This document shows positions 25,089 to 35,344 of a DNA stretch of 64,000 nt, piece after piece. Numbering within the stretch: the stretch's first letter is position 1; every line of letters begins with the position of its first letter. The stretch is from positions 193,349,948 to 193,413,947 of the forward strand of contig CP136064.1 in assembly GCA_032622095.1 (NCBI GenBank), in the 5' to 3' direction. The notes under the pieces are model-generated. The model saw nothing but the letters and a program-made list of their open reading frames with translations. It was not told the DNA's origin and did not search any database. The translations under genes were made by a program, and so were the position numbers. This stretch comes from Siphonodentalium dalli (Eukaryota; Mollusca; Scaphopoda; Gadilida; Siphonodentaliidae).

Positions 25089-25102
25089 TTATTTATTTAT
25101 TG
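25089..25102 (-). terminator. Candidate polyadenylation signal of the FLYWCH gene
   Basis: On the minus strand the sequence reads AATAAATAAATAAA about 85-95 bases past the stop codon. This is a typical distance for an animal AATAAA polyadenylation signal. The assignment is inferred from position and motif only. Confidence 0.5.
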
Positions 25103-25184
25103 ATGCAAAATAATTAATAAAATACATACATACAAGGAGATAACAAACATATAACAAATACACGACAATAATTTAGCAAAAAGC

Positions 25185-25802
25185 TCAATGGCGAACTAAT
25201 TTAGCGATGGAATCTAAGTATTCTACAACGTCGATCTCGTTTTCCCTGAATATTCTCTTGAAATGTCTAAGAGACGCGTTGACCGCCCGATTGTTTCCAT
25301 ATATTCTTCCCATTCTTCTAGTACATTGAGTCAAGCATCGCTCAACTGGTCGACGCAGAACCAGGTGTCGGCGTCTTGAAGAAATTGTAGATTGCTGACT
25401 GTCGCCAATATCAACCATAACCTGTTAAAAAGAAATAAAATTAGATTTGATACCTATTTTTTGTATAGAGATATATCAGTTAAATATTATTATTAATTAG
25501 AACGCTCTTTATTGTCTGGCGTTTTGTTTAGAGAAGAATGGATGCTCTTTATAAGAATTTGAAATAAGAAAATGCATGTGTCTTACCTGGTCAGAATCGG
25601 CTAGATGGTTGTGTTGACCCATTGAAGAACTAACTATCTCGTTCTTTGTGTTGATGGTGATAACACAGCCATTCTGACAACACACCCAGTGGACATTCTC
25701 GGATCGACGTGATTTGATGCGGAATTTGAAGTCGTTGAAGACCAGGTGTTTGCCTCCTCGATCGTTGGCGATGAAGAATACATTTACTTGAGAACTTGCC
25801 AT
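25185..25802 (-). CDS. Two-exon FLYWCH-type zinc-finger protein, ~150 residues
   Basis: Exon 1 runs from the ATG at 25802 to 25587 (72 codons) and exon 2 from 25421 to the stop at 25185 (78 codons). The intron has a good donor (CAG/GTAAGA) and an acceptor preceded by a pyrimidine tract (TTTATTTCTTTTTAACAG). The junction falls between codons, so frame is kept. Exon 1 is a FLYWCH zinc finger: FF near residue 9, RGGKHLVF near 15-22, W39, candidate ligands C41 or C42 with C46, and HNH at 64-66. Exon 2 is basic (SRRRH, RRPVERC, RRMGR) with no domain I recognise. FLYWCH fingers bind DNA or protein and often form the N-terminus of Mutator-like transposases, so this could be a free-standing host gene or a fragment carried by a mobile element. 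Both sides are flanked by the same minisatellite. No promoter element was recognised. Confidence 0.75.
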
Positions 25803-26101
25803 GATGAAGATAGAACATTGAACATTTTTTTTTTTGGCATGGGTTATTTTGGGGGGGCTAACCCCGGGATGGTCAAAAGGGCCGATAGGCCCTTTCCTTC
25901 ACCCCTCATATTTATGCCTTTAATATAATGAAAATCGCTCATCTGATGACGACTCGTGTGAAACTCGTTTAGCGGCATGCTAAAACAACATTGCAGACGG
26001 GAGCCGGGAAAACTGTTATTTAATTAATACAGTCTATAGGCGCGACGATCACACCTTGCCGGCGATATTTTTGCAGGCTCGTCGGCAAAGTGAGAATAAG
26101 C
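25803..26101. other. 5' flank of the FLYWCH gene
   Basis: Contains runs of T and G and an imperfect GGGCCGATAGGCCC hairpin at about 25879-25893. No TATA box or other promoter element can be supported. Near 26080-26095, next to the minisatellite, lies CGTCGGCAAAGTG, the complement of the sequence beside the short array at 24868. Confidence 0.4.
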
Positions 26102-26944
26102 CCTTTGAAGGTCTGATATAAATGCATTTGATTGGGGACTTTGAAGGTCTGATATAAATGCATTTGATTGGGGGCTTTGCAGGTCTGATATAAATGCATT
26201 TGATTGGGGACTTTGAAGGTCTGATATAAATGCATTTGATTGGGGACTTTGAAGGTCTGATATAAATGCATTTGATTGGGGACTTTGAAGGTCTGATATA
26301 AATGCATTTGATTGGGGACTTTGAAGGTCTGATATAAACGCATTTGATTGGGGACTTTGAAGGTCTGATATAAATGCATTTGATTGGGGACTTTGAATGT
26401 CTGATATAAATGCATTTGATTGGGGACTTTGAAGGTCTGATATAAATGCATTTGATTGGGGACTTTGAAGGTCTGATATAAATGCGTTTGATTGGGGACT
26501 TTGAAGGTCTGATATAAATGCATTTGATTGGGGACTTTGAATGTCTGATATAAATGCATTTGATTGGGGACTTTGAAGGTCTGATATAAATGCATTTGAT
26601 TGGGGACTTTGAAGGTCTGATATAAATGCGTTTGATTGGGGACTTTGAAGGTCTGATATAAATGCATTTGATTGGGGACTTTGAAGGTCTGATATAAATG
26701 CATTTGATTGGGGGCTTTGAAGGTCTGATATAAATGCATTTGATTGGGGACTTTGAAGGTCTGATATAAATGCATTTGATTGGGGACTTTGAAGGTCTGA
26801 TATAAATGCATTTGATTGGGGACTTTGAAGGTCAGATATAAATGCATTTGATTGGGGACTTTGAAGATCTGATATAAATGCATTTGATTGGGGACTTTGA
26901 AGGTCTGATATAAATGCATTTGATTGGTTGATTGGGGAACTTTG
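26102..26944 (+). repeat. 36-bp minisatellite, long array (~23 units)
   Basis: About 23 very similar 36-base units (GACTTTGAAGGTCTGATATA then AATGCATTTGATTGGG). Because 36 is a multiple of three, the minus strand stays open for 318 codons (26020-26976) and would encode about 23 copies of FKVPNQMHLYQT. The few differences between units are scattered single-base changes that include amino-acid replacements (M to T, V to A, H to R). In the related short array a second frame is also open. There is no sign of selection for the protein, so I treat this as a noncoding minisatellite. Translation cannot be excluded. Confidence 0.9.
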
Positions 26945-27082
26945 GTAGTATCGATACGAGTACAGTTATGTAACATTTCTACACGTGAATGTTCCTGACA
27001 ATTATCCCGAAATGTAGAACTTTTTGATGTTGTTATAGGGAAGTGTGTAATATTGGAAAAAAAACAGTGTAGGTAATATTAT

Positions 27083-29165
27083 ACAGTTGTCGCCCGTTGT
27101 CGAGGGAGACATTGAGATTTGTCACCCGCTCGAGAACGGAATGTCTCCCGAGGAGCGAAGTGTCTCCCGAAAAGAAGGGCAACAACTGTTTTGTTATCCG
27201 ATTATACCACAGAAAATATACTTGCCATCCACAAGCACGATGTTGCACTGAGTCACGAGTGCTTTCTTTCCCGATTATATATATTTTCAGTAACTACTTA
27301 TCGTCCCATAGGATTTCCGTTCCATAAACAATAGTCAAGCCGTTAAGCAAGTGATATAATCCGCGTTTATTTACGATCATTTTGGTGGTTAAATCGTCAA
27401 TATAGGTCCATGCAATGTAAACCAATAAGCCATATAGGTATGTTCTCGTCTTCTGCATTGTGGCATATTCAATGTCGTCTTAAGTGTGCGCAATTTACTC
27501 ACTATGTTCATTTCATAACGGTCTTCCCCGAAAGCTATCGGGAAGTTGTCAACTTCATTAATGTACATTCATATGTGTCAGTGCTCATGGCGATCCTCAC
27601 ATAAAATACTTCTATGATCACATTGTAGACATCGCGGGGGATACGCGTATAGTACTATTCATTCGCGACAAACGTATGCATTACGTTGTCTACCAGCAAA
27701 CATATATAACCAAGCAACTTCAAGGGATCCTCTCTTTCAATCTTGCATCATAATGTCGACATGAACAAATTGAATCACCGAGATGTTTCGATGTAAAAAG
27801 TAAATAATAACGCTTGTCCGATAAAAGTATCAACTTAAAAGTTCGAATATTAGTGTTCACTAAATATATGCAAATTAGCAAACACCACAACTGGTGTGTA
27901 TTGCGAATTCGTGGGGTATATAAGATCTATGATTTTTAAGTACTTATAGTGATGTGAAATAGATGAGTTACTGCAGTGTGTGTTTGGAGATATTCTTGCA
28001 ATATAACATCAGGTGGGCGACAAAAACAATGTATCCCGGGTCAGCGGGCGACAGTGTGATTTGTCGCCCGGCACGTGACAGTACATGGGCCAATCAGAAG
28101 GGTGGAACATAGGGAGGAGGATAACAATATACAGTTGTCGCCCGCTGTCGAGGGAGACATTGAGATTTGTCACCCGCTCGAGAACGGAATGTCTCCCGAG
28201 AAGAAGGGCAACAACTGTTTTGTTATCCGATTATACCACAGAACAAAATCCTTGCCATCCACACGCACGATGTTGCACTGAGTCACGAGTGCTTTCTTTC
28301 CCGATTATGTATATTTTCAGTAACTACCTATCGTCATATAGGATTTCTGTTCCATAAACGATAGTCAAGCGTTTGATAATCAGCGTTTATTTACGATAAT
28401 TTTGGTGGTTAAATCGTCAATATCGGTCCATGCAATGTAAACCAATAAGCCATATAGGTACGTTATCGCCTTCTGAAATGTGGCATATTCAATGTCGTCT
28501 TGTGCGCGGAATTTACTCGCGATATTCATTTCACAAAGGTCTTCACCGAAAGCTATTGGGAAGTTGTCAATTTCATTAATGTTCATTCATATGTGTCAGT
28601 GCTCCCAAGTAAATGGCGACCCTCACACAAAATACTTCTATGATCACATTGCAGACATCGCGGAGCGGTCTGATACCATGGATAAGCTTACAGTACCATT
28701 CATTCGCGACAAACGTATGCATTACGTTGTCTACCAGCAAACATGTATAACCAACCAACCTCAAGGGATCCACTCTTTCAATCTTGCACCATAATTTCGA
28801 CATGAACATATTGAATAACGGAGATGTTTCGATATAAAAAGTACATTATAACGCTTGTCCGATGAAAGTATATCAACTTAAAAGTTAGAATATTAGTGTT
28901 CACTAAATATATGCAAATTAGCAAACACCACAACTGGTGTGTTTTGCGAATCCGTGGGGTATGTAAGAACTATGATTTTGTAGTACGTCGTAGTGATGTG
29001 AAATAGATGAGTTACTGCAGTGTGTGTTTGGAGATATTCTTGCAATATAACATCAAGCGGGCGACAAAAACAATGTATCCCGGCTCAGCGGGCGACAGTG
29101 TGATTTGTCGCCCGGCACTTGACAGGATATGGGCCTATCAGAAGGGTGGAAAATAGGGAGGAGTA
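27083..29165. repeat. ~1.05-kb tandem duplication (two copies)
   Basis: Copy 1 (27083-28130) and copy 2 (28131-29165) match along their length. Landmarks: ACAGTTGTCGCCCG at 27083 and 28131, the GCACGATGTTGCACTGAGTC block at about 27236 and 28264, and CAAAAACAATGTATCCCGG at 28021 and 29064. The period is about 1043-1048 with small insertions, for example a ~20-base extra block near 27152-27172 in copy 1. A short CGGGCGACA motif and its complement recur near the copy junctions. In copy 2 a minus-strand frame at 28576-28809 and the adjoining frame at 28380-28586, plus a plus-strand frame at 28480-28794, are open but are interrupted in copy 1. I do not recognise a protein. Confidence 0.88.
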
Positions 29166-29607
29166 TTCACCCGCGATTGAGTGTGACACGGGGATGTCAC
29201 CCGAGGGCCCAACACGATTTAAGTGACTTTTTGTGAACGATTTTGCTGTTACCGACCATGCATATACTTATTTGTTGACATTAGAGTTTTACAATTTCAA
29301 ATCTGAAAACGGAACGAAATGAATGAAACGAAAAAATGTTGCTAATGTTATTTAATTTGGGACTGATATTGGAACTTTATTCTCTATAACGGTGTTGTTA
29401 TTTAATTTAAACTTGCTTATTAAGACACCTTTGGCTAACTTTAATGGGAAGGGCTAATTTGTTATGCGGAAGCACTGCTTCTTTCGTTGATAGTCTGTTG
29501 GCAATCAGCAGTTTTATCAGGTGTTTCGTTTTCTTCTGAATTTAATTTATCAAATCGTTCGCCCGAGAGAAATAATGGTAAATTGAAATAACGCATATAT
29601 AATATAA
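29166..29607. other. Intergenic, no supported feature
   Basis: The last CGGG(C/T)GAC-type motifs of the neighbouring duplication occur at about 29168-29210. The rest is AT-rich with nothing recognisable. Confidence 0.5.
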
Positions 29608-29764
29608 AGGAAACCTACGGCTGTTGACTGAATACGACAATTATCACTCATGGGTACAGCAAATACTGATTGTCCTCTCGCGGCAAGTAGCTCGTGGAAA
29701 ATCGGTATTTCCTTGTACCAACTCATGATCATTATAATATTCAGTCAAAAGCCGTAGGTATCCT
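29608..29764. mobile_element. Long palindrome / foldback element, copy 1
   Basis: Arms of ~75 bases with mismatches meet near 29688. The outer arms read AGGAAACCTACGGCTGTTGA and the complement of TCAACAACCGTAGGTATCCT-like sequence. The inner core has CCTCTCGCGGCAAGTAGCTC. It is the same family as 39536-39700 and both are flanked on the left by CATATA(TA)ATATAAA. Complete palindromes of this kind can extrude as cruciforms and, if transcribed, form long hairpins. Confidence 0.8.
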
Positions 29765-29768
29765 CTAT

Positions 29769-30173
29769 TTATCCACCACTCACTATACCTCCATTGCCGA
29801 CAAATTAAAAGCGTGCTCGATCAGTTTATTACGGCAACGTATAGATTTATTATGTTAACGTAGTTATTATGTTGGTACTATTTTTGTGACGAAATTATGC
29901 AAGCAAATTGTTTTGGTAGCGAGGGCAACGTCAAGCGGGCATGTGAAACAACATGTGAAAAACAACAAACTGTTGTTTTTTCATTCTGAAACATCTATAA
30001 ACAATTAAGACAAACTGAGTTCCAAACAATTATCATAGAACCGGAAAACTATTTATATTACTTCTACACTGTCTACGTCATGAGTACTAATTAGCTTCAT
30101 TGGACCAATACATTTATTGGCGTCATCGAAGTAACTAACGAAACACTTTGGAATGTCACTTTTTCCACACAAA
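29769..30173. other. Intergenic, no supported feature
   Basis: Nothing recognisable. Confidence 0.5.
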
Positions 30174-30477
30174 TGGGGGGGGGGGGGGGGGGCTTGAAGC
30201 TCAGTCAGTTAGGGGTGTTGGCGATGGGGGTTCAAATCCACATGTTTCCATGGTGGACTTTGTAACTCCAAATCCTTATCTGGTGGAGTTACCATGCAGT
30301 TACTCGCCGATGGCCGGTGGTCTGCCGCACATGCTCGACGAGTTTATCAGCCATTGAAATAACTGTTAGATTAGCCGTAAGTGTGCGGAATTCACTAAAA
30401 CTGGAAATGTCGTGATATGGCCTTAGTTGCTGAAAGCGACATTAAAACCCCAATCAACAAATACACACACATGACAA
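30174..30477 (+). mobile_element. tRNA-derived SINE
   Basis: After an 18-G run (30175-30192) comes a tRNA-like head with an A box (AAGCTCAGTCAGTTAGG) and a perfect B box (GGTTCAAATCC at about 30229-30239). Together these form an internal RNA polymerase III promoter. The body ends in a conserved core, GTCGTGATATGGCCTTAGTT, then GCTGAAAGCGACATTAAAAC, then CCCCAATCAACAAATACACA. The core resembles the 3' domains of mollusc SINEs as I recall them. Core fragments without heads occur at 12196-12255, 15836-15897, 32100-32162 and 47108-47160. The frame at 30148-30357 is a by-product. Confidence 0.8.
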
Positions 30478-31968
30478 GTTTTGTGGGATGAATACATTAA
30501 AATATATAGCTTTAAATGCTGTCGTTTAGACTGATTTTGTCCGCTCGGGAGATTTGGCATATATTGGTTTCGACAGAGGCTCGCCCAATAGCTGCCAAAA
30601 TTTCCATCACGGGTATAAACAGTGAGACAAACGCAGGTTATTGTTACAAGATCAGATTAACACGATTCCACGCCGAAGAAACGTTTATAAATGCTATGCA
30701 TTGCACACGTCTTTATAAGGCATATACAGTCTGTACAAACGTAGTTAAACGTATTCATCAACCTATAGTTTGTTCCCGAGCATAGGCGAGCATACTTTCA
30801 GGCTTCAAGCCTTCCTGGAGCTTTTATCACTGGTGATAACCCAATTATTATTTAATAAATAGAGCATGGATTGTAGTTGACTACGCTGGTATAGTGCCAG
30901 TGGGGTGGGTATAGTTCACGCCATGCTCTATTTATTATATTTCACCGAACAATTCGAACTTGCAGCATTCATATTACATAACCGTACCCTACCAACACAA
31001 ATTACTGGACTGGTCAAATTCCGTTCATAAGACGTTAATAGAAATCATGTACAACTCGTTTTACTGAGGACAAGTATGATTATCCAGTTACCGATAAACA
31101 GTTTAAGAGAAAATATCGCAATTTAAATGTGTTGAAACTAGTTCAATAAACCGAAACGCGCAGTATATATAGGTTTTGTTTTGAATGCACGAAAACCCGA
31201 AACTGTTTCACAAGGTGCATGAATTCAACCGAATGTTGCCACTTCGCAAGTTGATGTCGTTTCGGTGAAACGATGTTCACAGTAATGTTTTAATTTAATT
31301 TGGACACGCAATCGCAAATTGGTGGACATATTTATGTATATCTGTTCTTGAGATTGTTGCCTATGTTCATTGCTTTTTGCATGCGAGTTTGACTTAGTGA
31401 TACATTTAGCACGATAATATACAAGTATAATAGTGTGCTAAATTTAACACAACACTATACCATATAGGAAACAGCTCTCGACCAACCAGAAGGTCCCTTT
31501 TCTGGGTGAGGTGAACTATGAATCATGAGTGTATATATATGTTTCCACGAATTACACGTCAAATCATAAACACATAATTAATGCGTTTTATATAATGAGC
31601 CGGGGCCAATACATATATAAACCTTCTACATGTGTAATTTACAAGACTAAAATTTGGAGTATTATAATCAGCAATACTACACGTCACACGTCCTTTCTTA
31701 TGATTTTATTCTTATTAGTAAGTCTTTTTCTTCGCATGTTCTTCGCATATTCTTCGCATCTTTGGTTATAAACCACCGACTTTAATTTTTTAGTGTTGTA
31801 ATTTACATGCTTATAAGTTGTATAGTACTGGGCCCAGAAATTTTTATGAAATTGCATAATATTATACTTCATGGGTCTGTTTGAACACTTCCCTGTACGA
31901 TCTCCCTTCAAATACCTACATTTAATATGTCTTGCAGGGTTCTTCTAAACGAAGTAAACTACAATAAT
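30478..31968. other. Intergenic with one small hairpin
   Basis: An inverted repeat with ~16-base arms (TAATAAATAGAGCATGG at about 30854 and its complement ending at 30937) encloses ~50 bases. Short frames at 30516-30785, 31529-31771 and 31684-31911 have no recognisable features. Confidence 0.5.
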
Positions 31969-32099
31969 AACAAGAGCAGGGTCCGCGCTGGACCGAAATT
32001 TACTTTTGCCAAATAATTTGCCAAATGAAAATATTTTTTGCCAAATTCTATTAGAATATGCCAAATGTTATCCCTGATAGTATCATTTCCTGCAGCCTT

Positions 32100-32162
32100 G
32101 ATTGAGTTTTATGTTTCGACACTCGGTTTGAACGACAATAAACCAATCACCAACCAACCAAC
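32100..32162 (+). mobile_element. SINE-like 3' tail fragment
   Basis: CGACAATAAACCAATCACCA followed by ACCAACCAAC resembles the tail of the SINE core at 15870-15897 and 30440-30477. It is inserted inside the hAT element immediately before the LINE fragment. Confidence 0.4.
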
Positions 32163-32173
32163 ACGTACCAAGC

Positions 32174-32638
32174 TTGAAAAGCTTCAATCGCACAACTTCC
32201 GGTAAGCTACGTGACATATACATTCAAGAATGGTGGGCAACAATATCGAAATCAAGCAAATTCGCATTTTATCGCACTATAAAGTCAAATTTTGAACGAG
32301 AGAATTATCTATCCCTTGATGACAATAGAGCAGTTCAAAACACTTTAGCTTTCCGCACTAGAAACCACAAACTCCCAATAGAACTCGGTGCTTGGACGAA
32401 TACCGATTATTCCGACAGAATCTGCACTCTATGTAATCTCTAAATCGGTGATGAATATCACATGGTACTGACGTGTAAGGAACTTAGCGAATTAAGAATA
32501 AAATATCTAAAACCCTACTTCTATCAGAGACCAAACACTTATAAATTAGCCGCTCTATTTAACTCCCGAAATCATAAGACAGTTAAAAACTTGTCAGTAT
32601 TTATTAGGAAGGTCCTCGAGATATTTAGGTCCCCCTGA
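32174..32638 (+). pseudogene. 3' end of a non-LTR retrotransposon (LINE) reverse-transcriptase ORF
   Basis: The frame encodes the C-terminal part of a LINE polyprotein: FRTRNHKLPIELG, then RICTLCN (32420-32437), then GDEYHMVLTC (about 32447-32476), then a basic region ending EIFRSP and TGA at 32636-32638. The C-x2-C ... H-x4-C arrangement is the zinc-knuckle motif found after the reverse transcriptase in many invertebrate LINEs. An in-frame TAA at 32441-32443 interrupts the motif, and the polymerase domain is missing (5' truncation), so it is dead. It ends with an untranslated region to about 33020 finishing in AATAAACTTAATTTAATTGA. Confidence 0.75.
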
Positions 32639-33020
32639 GGCTTACTACCAGCAGCCTGTCGAACAGTGTAGGTAAAGAATATCGTCCACCCCATTTCTAC
32701 ATGTATACCTGTAATGACCATACAGTGATTACCAAAGTGATTGACCACCCGCCCGGGGCGGGATGGTGGGTTGTTTTTCGGGATTTGGTCGGGGTGTGGC
32801 TTGTTGCCATTCATCGGAAAGCTATCGCCGAGAGCTTTCCGATGGATGGTGGCGGGCCGTATTTCCGACTGGGTCCTGAGGGGCTGCCCATGGCTCTGCT
32901 GTGGTTGTGTGGTCGGTTTCTTTGGGCATTGCTATATATATATATACATTGTATTTATGTATACAACTCTTCTGTAATGTCTATATTGACGATCTGAATA
33001 AACTTAATTTAATTGAATTG
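32639..33020 (+). other. LINE 3' untranslated region and tail
   Basis: A GC-richer stretch with an inverted pair around 32813-32850 (CATCGGAAAGCT / GAGCTTTCCGATG), a short AT microsatellite at 32933-32945, and an AATAAA-containing tail at about 32996. Positions 32800-32905 resemble, inverted, the foldback sequence at 10300-10390. Confidence 0.6.
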
Positions 33021-33168
33021 AACAGTAAAATGGTAGAAGAGTTGCTTCACCAGAAAGGAACATCATAAGAGGATTAGCTATGTAACCACCACCATCACAC
33101 TAAATATTGTTAATCACTCCACCCATTCATAATAATGTTACCAGATTAACTGCATCATAATGGAGGTG

Positions 33169-33645
33169 TTAAAGGTACTCAACCCGATAAAACTCCTCTC
33201 AATTACTATTTCAATGGCTTTGGGGGTCAAAAATATTTGATTCGAGTCGAGGAAGTCACCCATCAAAGCTCAGATTTGTTAGATATCGATTTTAGAAATC
33301 TATTATTTTTCATTATCGGGAATACTATCTGGCCCAGAACTCGGTCAAAATTGCGTTAAAATTACCACTTGATTTTAGAGTTATCCATCCTTGTCTGTTT
33401 GAATAGATTTGGAGAACACATCCAGAGCAGATTACGGCAGTTAGCAGTACTCATCTCGAGTTTATAACAAATTTCAAAAATCAATATCTAATAACTCTGA
33501 GCTTTGTTTGATGGGTTCCTCGACTCGAATCAAATATTTTTTACCCCCAAAGCCAAAGAAATAGTAATATAGGACCCTCCGATCGGATTGTTGTTGTTGG
33601 AATCTGTTGACATGGGGACCCTCTTTACGGGTTGAGTACCTTTAA
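33169..33645. mobile_element. TTAA-flanked MITE, family C, inside the hAT element
   Basis: TTAA at 33169-33172 and 33642-33645 with perfect 16-base tips AAAGGTACTCAACCCG. Further in, CTTTGGGGGTCAAAAATATT followed by TGATTCGAGTCGAGG is mirrored by the complement at about 33525-33560, so most of the element folds back. Relatives lie at 38860-39005 (fragment) and 42716-43157. Confidence 0.85.
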
Positions 33646-33859
33646 TATTTCCGAAACCATATAAACACCACTAATATAGTTACATTGTAATAGTTTCCTA
33701 AAATGAATGGTATTGATTGACCAATATTTTTCAACTTTATTGAGGAATTAAAAAGTGACTTGCCAAAACTGTAGCCAAATGAAAATATTTTTTGCCGATT
33801 GTGAATTATTTTTGCCATTGGCAAATTTGGCAAGTGGCAGCGCGAACCCTGAACAAGAG

Positions 33860-34285
33860 TGGGATAAACTGGGAAACGAGCCGTCTTCAACAATTTAAAT
33901 CCCAAGGCTGTATGAAACCTGAAATTATGCTTACTTTTGTTACACCCCGGTTCGGTTCCGGGGGTCAATATCAGTCGATAAACATGTTAAATACTTGTAT
34001 ACGGACTTTATATGCCGTTGATTGTGACAGATCCATGCACAGTCCGATTTGACACCAAATAGTTCAGAATTTCCTGCGCCACGTCTCCGCTTATACCAGG
34101 CAAAAACAACTGAAAAATATTTGCAATCACCGCCATTCGTATTCGCAAGCATCGCGAAAATCCATCAAATAAAGTAATAAGCCTGTACGTCGAAAAAAGA
34201 TCACAAACAAAAACAATATTTGAGAACGCTCCTTATAAGGACTTATAGTGTATGCGGCTTTCTGACTACGGGAGTATGGATTCTC
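33860..34285. other. Intergenic, no supported feature
   Basis: Frames at 33642-33968 and 33940-34152 (minus) overlap the hAT end and are not supported. Confidence 0.5.
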
Positions 34286-34823
34286 TTAATAAGATGCGAT
34301 CGTGGGCGGCGTTCGTTGCAGAAATATTCACATTTGTTCAAATCGCCATCAACAAAAGGAATATTAAAATATATATAGTTTTGTTCATATGCCAAACCTA
34401 AGCAGCGCGTAATAGTATATTGTCGTCAAGACGTACGATGGTGTACGTAAACAGGAGCCTGTTCGTGTTACATAAGTTGTGCTTCTGTTTACATAACACA
34501 GCGCAATTCTATTGGTTAATCACACAAAAATGATATGAACGCTCTTTATTATTTCCATATTAGGAAAACAGTAACAAATAACGCTCTTTATGTTTACCAT
34601 ATCCGGATCTAAAGAAAAGCCAGGAAACGTAACGTTTTTTTTTTGCTTTTGTTTACATAACAAAGGGAAAAAAATTGACAATAACATACTGTTTATGCCA
34701 AATTTCTGATTGGTATAAAAACAAAGTCTGTCTATATTTTACTATTCTTTCTGTTTATGGCGGTTTTTGACGGAGGTGAATATTTTAACAGCATACCCAC
34801 CGCCAACGCCGCCCGTATCTTAA
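34286..34823 (+). mobile_element. TTAA-flanked MITE, family A, copy 3
   Basis: TTAA at 34286-34289 and 34820-34823. The left tip is altered (ATAAGATGCGATCGTGGGCG) relative to the right tip (complement of AGATACGGGCGGCGTTGG). The interior landmarks match copies 1, 2 and 4. Confidence 0.85.
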
Positions 34824-35344
34824 AAAAATGTATGATTTTATTGTAGGAAATCGGACAGTGATATTTATAAATAGATATAATTTAGAAAAGTCAGCTAACG
34901 ATTTTTCTGCAGCACAGCACAATACAGCGTCTTCCTTGTTAGTCTATTCCCGTTATTGTAAAATGAAGAGCGTTTTTTCTCATTTCTGTGCTAACTAGAG
35001 GGGGGCAGTTTGTGTCGCTTTCGTCTTTCGTGAAGTGTGGGCCATCCGAATGCAAACATGACATTTTGTTCAGGATCATATCTGGTTACGCCGGTTATGA
35101 TTCGGCCAGTGTCGATATATAGACGATCGAGCTTACGGGGGGGGGGGGGTGTAGTCAGGGGCGAATTCCATGCGACGTCACTGCATGTATTCCATTAAAT
35201 GGCGTACATACGTTTTGAACAAAAGTTCAATGATATGACGGTTCATTTGGAATTTAACCAGTCTAAGCTGCGAGAGCCTAATGGCTACTTGACTACATAT
35301 ATATAAGCGATCTACTTGTCCCAGTGCAGATTCGATTGTACATA
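34824..35344. other. Intergenic with a poly-G tract
   Basis: A run of 12 or so G lies at about 35138-35150. No gene is supported. Confidence 0.5.

Larger units (their letters stand above)
31969..33859. mobile_element. hAT-type DNA transposon, non-autonomous, with nested insertions
   Basis: The tips are CAGGGTCCGCGCTG (from 31977) and the complement CAGCGCGAACCCTG ending at 33851. They are flanked by identical 8-base duplications AACAAGAG at 31969-31976 and 33852-33859. An 8-base duplication and CAGGG tips are the hallmarks of the hAT superfamily. TTTGCCAAAT motifs recur just inside both ends (31998-32068 and 33765-33833), as is usual for hAT subterminal transposase-binding sites. No transposase is present. 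The middle has been invaded by a SINE tail fragment, a LINE 3' end (32174-33020) and a TTAA element (33169-33645). Confidence 0.88.

Noticed and set aside
26020-26976. 318-codon gene encoding a 12-residue repeat protein
   Set aside because: Openness follows from the 36-bp unit. The short array is open in another frame too, and variants replace amino acids freely.
691-35150. Poly-G/poly-C tracts (691-702, 7779-7790, 13333-13345, 30175-30192, 35138-35150) as regulatory G-quadruplexes
   Set aside because: Single homopolymer runs; two are parts of MITE family B. No promoter context, and length may be a sequencing artefact.
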